The translations under genes were made by a program, and so were the position numbers. The notes below the pieces were generated by a model, which saw only the letters and a list, made by a program, of their open reading frames with translations, did no database searches and was not told where the DNA came from. Below, piece after piece: positions 25,135 to 32,500 of a stretch of 35,840 nt of DNA (the stretch's first letter is position 1; the number at the start of each line of letters is the position of its first letter). Source of the DNA: an uncultured Bacteroidales bacterium (GTDB lineage: Bacteria; Bacteroidota; Bacteroidia; Bacteroidales; Paludibacteraceae); assembly GCA_902799555.1 (NCBI GenBank), contig CADCBB010000018.1, positions 1-35,840 of the forward strand, read 5' to 3'.

Positions 25135-25884
25135 ATGTCACTGGAAGAATTCTTGCTCTATGCTTATGTTTTTGTCCTCATCGGTTTGATGTTGGTATCT
25201 CTGTTCCTGGTTTGGCACTGGTTCGATGCCCGTGACAGACTCAAGGTCGTTCGTGAAGCTACGCGTGAGCAAACGCTCCATGCAATCCACCATGCGCATA
25301 ATAAATGCCGCATCTTGCTTTACATCAGTTTATTGTTGGCTGTCGCGTATATTTTCATTCCTTTCGTGTTAGGTGAATACTATGGCACCTTGGCTTATTC
25401 AGGAGTCGTTATCTTGGCGAACTTGCTGATGTTAATCGGTCTTCGCACCTTGGCGAAAAGATATATCGCCAGCATAGATGAGTATGTGAGTGCCAACGAG
25501 GAGCATGTCCGCGAAGCAGCTGCTCAGCGCGAGCAACAGCGTGAGCAATGGAGACGCGAAGCGCCGGAACTCAACAAGGAAGCGCAAGCGCAGATCAAAG
25601 AGATCTTCGGCGATGACTATGAGGTTTGGTTCCAGCATGATATCCTTACCGGCCGAAATGTGCTGGCAAACCGTGAGCTGGGCTTGCTCTATGCGCAAGG
25701 TATCGTCCTGAAATTCTCAGAGATTATGGAGGTTCGTCCGGGCCGTAAAGACCTTAAGTTAGTGACCAGCAGCAGTCTCAATCCGTTCGTGACGATTGAC
25801 TTCGGTGCTCTGCCGATCAATCCGGAAACCGGAAACAAATACATGGACGAGATCGCCGAAAAGATCCAATCTCTTATCCCATAA
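25135..25884 (+). CDS. Membrane protein of unknown function, coiled coil plus C-terminal soluble domain
   Basis: A 249-aa protein I do not recognise. Three hydrophobic segments lie at about residues 6-28, 60-80 and 84-104. A charged, probably coiled-coil stretch follows (YVSANEEHVREAAAQREQQR, to about 150). The last 100 residues form a soluble domain (EIFGDDYEVWFQHDILTGRN, then SEIMEVRPGRKDLKLVTSSS) whose alternating strands recall PH-like or small sensor folds; that is a guess. The gene has its own strong promoter (25057-25087) and ends in the symmetrical terminator at 25883-25911, so it is transcribed alone. The topology would place both the coiled coil and the C-terminal domain on the same side of the inner membrane. 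Confidence 0.8.
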   Translation: MSLEEFLLYAYVFVLIGLMLVSLFLVWHWFDARDRLKVVREATREQTLHAIHHAHNKCRILLYISLLLAVAYIFIPFVLGEYYGTLAYSGVVILANLLMLIGLRTLAKRYIASIDEYVSANEEHVREAAAQREQQREQWRREAPELNKEAQAQIKEIFGDDYEVWFQHDILTGRNVLANRELGLLYAQGIVLKFSEIMEVRPGRKDLKLVTSSSLNPFVTIDFGALPINPETGNKYMDEIAEKIQSLIP

Positions 25885-25911
25885 AAAAAAGAGGCACGCG
25901 CCTCTTTTTTT
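25883..25911. terminator. Symmetrical bidirectional terminator shared by convergent genes
   Basis: Eight A, then GAGGC (25891-25895), loop ACGC, GCCTC (25900-25904), then seven T. It works on both strands. The stop codons of the 249-aa gene (25882-25884) and of panB (25910-25912) lie inside the A and T tracts, so there is no spacer at all. Confidence 0.88.
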
Positions 25912-26725
25912 AATAACTCTCCTCTGCATTCGGGAAAGTGCTGTCCTTGACCGCATCGATATATTCGCCTACTGCCTCCTTTACTGTCCCCGCTAATTGG
26001 GCGAAATGGCGCAGGAATTTCGGCTTGAAGCCTTGATTGAGTCCCAGCATATCGTGCAGCACCAAAACCTGTCCGTCGCATGCATTCCCTGCACCGATAC
26101 CGATAACGGGACAACTAACCGCTTTGGTCACTTTTGCTGCCAAAGCCGCCGGTATCTTCTCCAAGACGATACAGAAACAGCCTGCCTCGTCCAGCAGTTT
26201 TGCGTCATGCAGTAATTTCTCTGCCTCTGCTTCCTCCTTTGCGCGCAGCCCATATCCGCCAAACTGGTTCACGCTCTGCGGCGTCAGCCCCAGATGTCCC
26301 ATCACAGGCACACCCGCTTGGATCATATGGCGGATAGCCGGTAAGATCTCTTCGCCGCCTTCCAACTTGACTGCATCACAACCGCTCTCTTTGAGGATCT
26401 TGATAGCATTGCGCACAGCCTCTTCTTCGCTCACCTGATAGCTGCCAAACGGCATGTCGCATACTACGAGCGAGTGCTGCGCCGCACGAACGACTCCCTT
26501 AGTCAGGAAAATCATCTCATCTACCGTGATCGGCAGCGTGTAATTATTACCGCATACTACATTGCTGGCACTGTCGCCTACCAGCAGGATATCAATTCCT
26601 GCTTCATCGACCAGACTTGCCAGCGTAAAATCATAACTCGTTAACATGGCGATCTTCTCACCATTCGCCTTCATCTGACGCAACTTAGCTGTCGTCATTC
26701 GGCTATTTTGTACATGTACAGACAT
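25910..26725 (-). CDS. panB: 3-methyl-2-oxobutanoate hydroxymethyltransferase
   Basis: A 271-aa protein of normal PanB length. It makes ketopantoate from 2-oxoisovalerate and methylenetetrahydrofolate in pantothenate/CoA synthesis, in the cytoplasm. Family motifs are MLTSYDFTLASLVDEAGIDI, LVGDSASNVVCGNNYTLPIT (metal-binding Asp), VVCDMPFGSYQVS, AVKLEGGEEI, and PVMGHLGLTPQSVNQFGGYG. VLEKIPAALA contains the catalytic Glu, and CPVIGIGAGNACDGQVLVLHD follows. It starts 3 nt after the stop of the FecCD-type permease, so the two are very likely one transcript. Its stop codon lies inside the T-tract of the shared terminator. No panC or panD is nearby. Confidence 0.96.
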   Translation of the reverse strand: MSVHVQNSRMTTAKLRQMKANGEKIAMLTSYDFTLASLVDEAGIDILLVGDSASNVVCGNNYTLPITVDEMIFLTKGVVRAAQHSLVVCDMPFGSYQVSEEEAVRNAIKILKESGCDAVKLEGGEEILPAIRHMIQAGVPVMGHLGLTPQSVNQFGGYGLRAKEEAEAEKLLHDAKLLDEAGCFCIVLEKIPAALAAKVTKAVSCPVIGIGAGNACDGQVLVLHDMLGLNQGFKPKFLRHFAQLAGTVKEAVGEYIDAVKDSTFPNAEESY

Positions 26726-26728
26726 TTT

Positions 26729-27676
26729 TTATTTATGTTTTAATATAATCCAGATAATAATAGGCGCGCCAAAGAGTGCACTTACCGTACTAATCGGCAG
26801 CGGGTAGATAAAGAGCGAACACAGCACATCGCAAACCAGCAGCAGACAAGCGCCGATCAGCACGCAGGCCGGAATAGTAACCCTATGGTTAGATGTCTTA
26901 AAGATCCCTCGTGCGATATGGGGAACCGCTACGCCGATAAACGCTATCGGACCACAGAAAGCTGTTACGCCGCCGGCCAATAGTCCTGTCGCCAAGACGA
27001 TGAACAAGCGCGTACGCGCTACATTAATCCCCAAGCCTTTCGCATACTCTTCGCCTAACAACAATCCATTCAGCGGCTTCAATGCCAAGAGCACAAACAG
27101 CGCGCCTACGATTAGTATCGGCACCATGAGTTGCATATCGCTCCAGCCGACGCTGCTCAGCGAACCTAAGGTCCACACGATAAATAACTTCAAGGCATCA
27201 GGGTTCGCGAAGTTCTGCAGCAGACTCACCAAGGCACCTGCTATGCTTCCGAACATCATTCCCACGATCAACAGACTCACATTACTCGTCACTTTCCTGC
27301 TTACCGCCAGCACTAACAACAGTACTAATGTCGCACCGATACATGCGGCGATAGGAAGCATCAGCACCAACGAAGCGGAACACATGGTCAGGAAAGCGAC
27401 GCCGAGGCTGGCTCCGGAACTCACGCCTAAGGTATAAGGTCCTGCAAGAGGGTTGCGGAAAAGGGTCTGCATGATAAGTCCCGAAACGGACAAAGCGGCA
27501 CCGGCTAAGATGGCGGTGATAGCCTTCGGCAGACGAATAGCATGCAGAATATTCTGCTCCATAACAGACAAGTCACCCCATGGCCACAACCAGATACTCC
27601 CGCTACATATATCCAGGCAAAAAAAGAGTGCCAAAAGCACGCTCAGCCCTATGAATATTCCTGCGTTTCTCTTCAT
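26729..27676 (-). CDS. FecCD-family ABC transporter permease (siderophore/heme/cobalamin type)
   Basis: A 315-aa inner-membrane protein with about nine or ten hydrophobic segments. Family motifs are LPKAITAILAGAALSVSGLI, MQTLFRNPLAGPYTLGVSSG, the mid-protein WTLGSLSSVGWSDM, and GPIAFIGVAVPHIARGIF near the C-terminus, ending LFGAPIIIWIILKHK. ATG at 27676 (MKRNAGIFIG) is chosen because the longer reading frame starts upstream of the promoter at 27694-27724. It should pair with a BtuD/FecE-type ATPase and a periplasmic binding protein, neither of which is in the window, so the substrate (iron-siderophore, heme or corrinoid) is open. It is the first gene of a two-gene operon with panB. Confidence 0.92.
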   Translation of the reverse strand: MKRNAGIFIGLSVLLALFFCLDICSGSIWLWPWGDLSVMEQNILHAIRLPKAITAILAGAALSVSGLIMQTLFRNPLAGPYTLGVSSGASLGVAFLTMCSASLVLMLPIAACIGATLVLLLVLAVSRKVTSNVSLLIVGMMFGSIAGALVSLLQNFANPDALKLFIVWTLGSLSSVGWSDMQLMVPILIVGALFVLLALKPLNGLLLGEEYAKGLGINVARTRLFIVLATGLLAGGVTAFCGPIAFIGVAVPHIARGIFKTSNHRVTIPACVLIGACLLLVCDVLCSLFIYPLPISTVSALFGAPIIIWIILKHK

Positions 27677-27693
27677 CGTTTGCAAAAACGATG

Positions 27694-27724
27694 CAAAGGT
27701 ACTGCTTTTTTTTGAGATATGCAA
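27694..27724 (-). promoter_or_regulatory. Bacteroidetes promoter for the permease-panB operon
   Basis: On the minus strand, TTGCATATCTC at 27724, 20 nt from TTG to TACCTTTG (27701-27694). The leader to ATG 27676 is only about 10 nt, which fixes that start. Confidence 0.82.
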
Positions 27725-27814
27725 ATAAATCTGCTATTTGAGTAGGTATTGTCTCTTATTTGCCTCCTATTAGGGTGCGTAAAGGGTAGTACAATGACTA
27801 ACGAATATCCAGCG

Positions 27815-27847
27815 AATAACTAAGAAATAACTAAGAAATAACTAATA
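27815..27847. repeat. 11-nt word array in the divergent spacer
   Basis: AATAACTAAG, AAATAACTAAG and AAATAACTAAT in direct succession, about 90 bp upstream of the permease promoter. Confidence 0.7.
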
Positions 27848-27927
27848 ATAGGACTTATTTTGGTGCTTGACTAAAACTGAAAAAGGTTGTGACGGAGTGA
27901 CCTCGTTCCTATACAAAAAAATGACAT

Positions 27928-28069
27928 GACACTTTTGACACTTTTGACACTTTCTATCTTTTTGATAGCTCTGCGTCCTATTGGACGTATCAAAATGTAA
28001 ACAATCGTCCCCAAAATCGCGCGCATTTTTGACTTTTTGTAAGAAAGTGTCAAAAGTGTCAAAAGTGCC
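27928..28069. repeat. 142-bp element with 28-bp near-perfect inverted ends made of 9-nt words
   Basis: Left end 27928-27955 is three copies of the word GACACTTTT/C. The right end 28042-28069 is its inverted copy with one mismatch in 28. The 86-bp interior holds a small hairpin (GTCC TATT GGAC). No plausible gene is inside. It could be a miniature mobile element or a stem-loop RNA. Confidence 0.6.
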
Positions 28070-28193
28070 AGTGCAAATTTTTATAATTTGGGAGGTTTTT
28101 AGATTGTACTTAAAAGCTATCAATGCCGTTCGCATTACGTTCGCATCCCGTACGTGCCCGTAAGACATAAAATATAAAAAATTTTTAAAATAT

Positions 28194-28224
28194 TTGCATA
28201 TATCAAAAAAAAGTACTACCTTTG
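28194..28224 (+). promoter_or_regulatory. Bacteroidetes promoter for the DUF4143 ATPase
   Basis: TTGCATATATC at 28194, 20 nt from TTG to TACCTTTG (28217-28224). About 60 nt of leader follow, containing a short repeat array. Confidence 0.82.
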
Positions 28225-28250
28225 CAGCGGAAAACAAAATAACTCATTCC

Positions 28251-28292
28251 ATTGAGTAAAAATACTAAGTGTATTGAGTAAAAATTTGAAGT
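28251..28292. repeat. Period-11/22 array in the leader of the DUF4143 gene
   Basis: ATTGAGTAAAAAT occurs at 28251-28263 and 28273-28285 (spacing 22). The first copy also forms a 5-bp hairpin with ACTCA at 28242-28246. It could be another word array or a leader control site. Confidence 0.5.
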
Positions 28293-29480
28293 ATGATGCA
28301 ACGTCCTTATTTTGAAACGATTACGAATCGAATAAATGAACCAAGAAAGTTCATTCAAATCATTGAAGGACCCCGTCAGGTCGGTAAATCAACGCTTATC
28401 AAGCAAGTACTAAAGAGCCTTTCGATGCCTTGGGTGCATTTCTCTGCAGATAATGTGCCGGCAACTCGTTCAGCTTGGATCAGTGATTGCTGGGCTACGG
28501 CGCGCAATAAACTCCAGATGGAGAAACTGCCCGAGTTGCTGCTGGTTATTGATGAGGTGCAAAAATTACTGAACTGGGGTGAAGTCGTAAAGAAAGAGTG
28601 GGATGCCGATTCCTTCAATGATGTGCCCATCAAAATAGTGCTGTTAGGGTCGTCCCGCGTACGCTTGGAAAAAGGACTAAGCGAAAGCCTTAAAGGACGT
28701 TTTGAGACCATTAAAATGCCTAACTGGTCTCTTGCAGAAATGCAAGAAGGTTTTGGAATGACCATCGACGAATATATCTATTTCGGCGCTTATCCGGGAG
28801 CCGCTGATTTGCGTCATGATTTGGATAGATGGCAGGAGTATATCAGCAGTTCCATTGTGGACGCGACGATAAACAACGACATTTTGATGGACACTCCTAT
28901 CGCCAAACCGGCATTGTTACGTCAGACGTTTGAATTAAGTAGCGCTTATTCCGGACAAGAAGTGTCGCTGACAAAGATGATCGGTCAACTGCAAGACGCT
29001 GGAAACACCACTACACTCGCTCATTATTTAGATCTTCTCAACCAGAGCGGCATGGTTTGTGGGCTTACTAAGTATGCCGTTGATAAAGCACGCCGCCGTA
29101 ACTCTATCCCCAAGTATCAAGTCTATAACAATGCATTGATGAGTCTCTATTGCGAGCATGATTTTGAAGCGGCAAGGGCTGATCATAAATTATGGGGACG
29201 GTTGTTTGAATCTGCAGTCGGAGCACATATCATGAATTGTGCTTATACCGGACGGTTTAATGTTTATTATTGGCGCGATGGAGGAGAAGAAGTAGATTTT
29301 GTATTAGTAAAAGATACAAAGGTCGTGGCGATAGAAGTGAAAAGTAATCACGAAAAAGACACTTCCGGCTTGCATACTTTCCAAGAGAAATTCCATCCTC
29401 ATCGATCTGTTCTGGTGGGCGAAGAAGGCATTCCTATTGAGACTTTCTTGAAATCAGACTTAAAAGAATTATTTACGTAA
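28293..29480 (+). CDS. AAA ATPase with DUF4143 domain
   Basis: A 395-aa protein. The N-terminal AAA_14 module has FIQIIEGPRQVGKSTLIKQV (Walker A, residues about 21-40), LLLVIDEVQKLLNWGEVVKK (Walker B) and IVLLGSSRVRLEKGLSESLKGR (sensor region). The C-terminal DUF4143 part contains a nuclease-like fold: LWGRLFESAVGAHIMN, then YYWRDGGEEVDFVLVKDTKV and AIEVKSNHEKDTSG, i.e. the E..D..ExK pattern of PD-(D/E)xK enzymes. The biological role of this family is largely unknown. The gene has its own promoter (28194-28224) and a leader that contains a short 11-nt-period array. No adjacent partner is obvious, and an isolated position is usual for the family. Confidence 0.92.
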   Translation: MMQRPYFETITNRINEPRKFIQIIEGPRQVGKSTLIKQVLKSLSMPWVHFSADNVPATRSAWISDCWATARNKLQMEKLPELLLVIDEVQKLLNWGEVVKKEWDADSFNDVPIKIVLLGSSRVRLEKGLSESLKGRFETIKMPNWSLAEMQEGFGMTIDEYIYFGAYPGAADLRHDLDRWQEYISSSIVDATINNDILMDTPIAKPALLRQTFELSSAYSGQEVSLTKMIGQLQDAGNTTTLAHYLDLLNQSGMVCGLTKYAVDKARRRNSIPKYQVYNNALMSLYCEHDFEAARADHKLWGRLFESAVGAHIMNCAYTGRFNVYYWRDGGEEVDFVLVKDTKVVAIEVKSNHEKDTSGLHTFQEKFHPHRSVLVGEEGIPIETFLKSDLKELFT

Positions 29481-29531
29481 TTCAATGATTTGTAGCGCTT
29501 TTGCCGTGAAATTAAGCTTACAATCACAACA

Positions 29532-29562
29532 CACGGGCGACTCATTCATTGAGCCGCCCGTG
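29532..29562. other. Strong hairpin between convergent genes
   Basis: CACGGGCG (29532-29539) pairs with CGCCCGTG (29555-29562); inside it CTCA (29541-29544) pairs with TGAG (29550-29553) across an A/C mismatch. No T run follows on either strand, so it may stop or protect transcripts of the DUF4143 gene and the BspA-like gene rather than act as a classical terminator. Confidence 0.6.
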
Positions 29563-29568
29563 AGATTT

Positions 29569-29598
29569 GTACTTGGTACTTAGTCCCTTGGTCACTTT
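29569..29598. repeat. 7-nt word array at the BspA-like stop codon
   Basis: Words on the plus strand: GTACTTG, GTACTTA, GTCCCTTG, GTCACTT. On the minus strand it begins at the stop codon of the BspA-like gene (29597-29599). Confidence 0.65.
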
Positions 29599-32500
29599 AT
29601 TTGACTTCCTGTCCCGTTATGGTATAAACTTTATCTCCACGAAGGATGAGGATTTGACCGTTATGAAGGATTTTTTGTGTACGCTCTTTTTGTACCAAAT
29701 AAGTATTCTCCGTAGTTACACTATCATCATTATACGTTACGCGAATAGCATAAATATTTACACCACTACTTGGAGAATAGAGATATATAGTTGTAGTATT
29801 ACCAATATAGTATACTGTTCCTTTAGAAATAGTACTTCCATAAGCCGGTATTTGTTGGAGCGTATTACCGAAACTGTCTTTATCTACATTAAGCGTTCTA
29901 TCTGCACTACCTGAAGCGGACTTTAAATATATGTCAATATTGCAATCTCCATTCACTTCGAAAGATAGCATTCTCGCATCACTAGTTCCAGCGCCACCAA
30001 ATTTGAGACGGTGTGTGAACGAAAGACCATCAATTTCTTGGTTGCTTTCATCAATCACCACATTTTTTGAGGATGTAGCATAGATAGTAAGTCCGTCAAT
30101 GGTTTGTGTTGATGTAATAGTGCCAAGCAAATTGAATGGATCATCGCTCATGTTCCAGAATGTAGAATTTTCAGGCTGTGATGTACTTGATTGCTCAAAA
30201 TAAGCAGTAAGCGAAACATCGCTTGTTAATATAAATGAATACGGATTAGCGGTACTGCCGTCACTCCAATGTGTGAAAGAATAGCCTTCACTAGGAGTCG
30301 CAGTAACTATTACTATTGTTCCTTCTTTATATTCTCCACCACCGGATACTATACCCATAGAGGTGTTGTTAGAAGAAACAGATATGGTGTAATAAGTTTC
30401 TTCCGATGGCTCCGCTAAATCAAAAAATGCTTGCAGATTAATATCGGACTCAACTGTTATTCCACGGGGATTAGCAACTATACCATCACTCCATTGTGAA
30501 AATTTATAGCCTTGATTAGGCTGGGCTTTAGCAATAAGGTTGGTGCCTGTTGGATATTGACCATAATTTAAACTCTCTGTTTCTAACAGGTCACTAAAAA
30601 AAGCAGAGCCCATTCCAAGATCGGCAGATAGAACAGACACATTATATAAAATGCCAAACTCGGCAGTAAAGGTTGTGTCTTGGGTAAGGACAAAAGTTCT
30701 CGGATTATCTTTATTTCCATCTGACCATCGTGTGAAATAATAGCCTTCATCGGGAATAGCAGTAAGCGTAATATCAGAACAAATAGAATCAATTGATATG
30801 TTTCCGTGTTGAGCATTGGTAGAAATGGTATATGGAAGTGGCTGTTGTTTGATTATAGAGGAATAACTTGACCAGCCGGATGTTGTTTTGTATGCCTCTA
30901 TAGTACCACACGGGACATATATGGATGTTAACAAATTATCTCCTTCGAACGCCAAACTACCTAATAATGGTGGTGTTTCTGCTTGAATAAATGCAGACGT
31001 TAAATTGGTGCAATTGTGGAACGCATATTGACCAATGCTTGCAACGCTGCTGCCTATTGATATAGAAGTTAAACTGCTGCAATAATAAAAAGCATATTTT
31101 CCAATACTAGTAACTCCTTCTTGAATAATAATTTTCAAAATTGAATTTTTATAAGGACTCCACGGCAAATTAGAAGTATAGTCATTCATTTCCCCAGTGC
31201 CTGATATTGTGAGCGTAGTTGAATCACAAGAAAGTTCCCATGTCAAGAAATCACCACATTTTCCACTGTCAATAAATGAACATTCAGGATCATCAGGATT
31301 TGTATGTTCTGCTTCATATTGAGCATTAACCACCATATTGTCAGTTATATTATTAAACTCTTTGTCCCAGCCTGTGAAAGTATAACCGTTGCGAGAGGGA
31401 ATAGTTGGAGCTGTTGCCGATTCTCCAGAAAGCACTATTTCTGTTTTCAGTATTGTTCCATTCCAATCTATGAATTTTACAGTAAAGACATCGGCGATAG
31501 ATGGCACTACTGCTATACCAGCAACACACGTACCGGTAGCTTCTGCCCGTGAAAGATAAATAGTATCAATGTTGTTCCGAAGAACTACAAAACCTGTCTT
31601 ATAATCCTTTTTCCCAGTACCTGTTGGCATAGATGCAATAATATCACCATTTCGAGCGACATTACTACTAACTTTTAAGCAATTATACCCAAGAACCTTA
31701 AGAGTATCACCTTTAACAAAATTTCCAATAGGTTTATAAACCTTTAAATATAGAGCATTTGCTCCTAATTTGATACTATAAGCTCCTGCATAAATATAAT
31801 GGGGAAGTGTATCTGTTTCCATATGCTCCCAATAAGCGTCCTCTAATGTAAACGATTTTGCCGGATCACTCGTCTGGTATGTTAATAAAAGATTTATACC
31901 GGTTGAATCCGTACTTCCGTTCTCTGGTGCGGAAATACTCATTTGTCCCCAAGTGGAAATATAGTGTGGTTGCGAACCTATTGCAGCAATATTTAGAAAT
32001 CTCCAATAATTGGACGTTCTGTAACTATATAAGCTTTCTAGTGGGACATATACTGGAATGCGTACTATATCGCCACCATTCAACAGGTCAAATGAATTTA
32101 TATCTGTATATGGTGGAGTAGTAGATTCACACTTTATATATTTTAGTTCTGTGCAATAAGTAAAAGCATCTTTACCTATTGAGATTATAGAGTTAGGGAT
32201 TACAATAGAATCAAGAGTGGCAGAATAAAATGTAGAATCATTAATTGCTGTTAATCTGCTTGGAATCTTGATAGATCGAATAGCGGAATACATAAAAGCA
32301 GCTGTTCCTATTGTAGTAACACTATTTGGAATATTAACAGTATTGCTACTACGATACCCTGTGCGGCGAAAAGCATATTTTTCTATTGTTGTCAATTTGT
32401 TTGAAAATACGACAGAATCAAAATTAAGTTCATGACACTCCTCGAAAGTTCCTTCTTGTATGACCGTAATACCGTTAGGGATAACAAATGATCTTAAACT

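Larger units (their letters stand above)
27677..28292. other. Divergent intergenic region, about 600 bp, no gene
   Basis: AT-rich spacer between the permease operon and the DUF4143 ATPase. It holds the two divergent promoters (27694-27724 and 28194-28224), an 11-nt word array (27815-27847), the 142-bp inverted-repeat element (27928-28069) and an array in the ATPase leader. The open frames across it have no family character and run through the repeats. Confidence 0.7.

Noticed and set aside
27677-27724. Longer start for the permease at 27724
   Set aside because: The ATG there lies at the -33 element of the promoter; the transcript would begin downstream of it.
27842-28237. Open frame of 131 codons across the divergent spacer
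   Set aside because: It runs through the inverted word arrays (repeats such as KCQKCQKC and FDTFDTF) and covers the promoter region of the ATPase gene.
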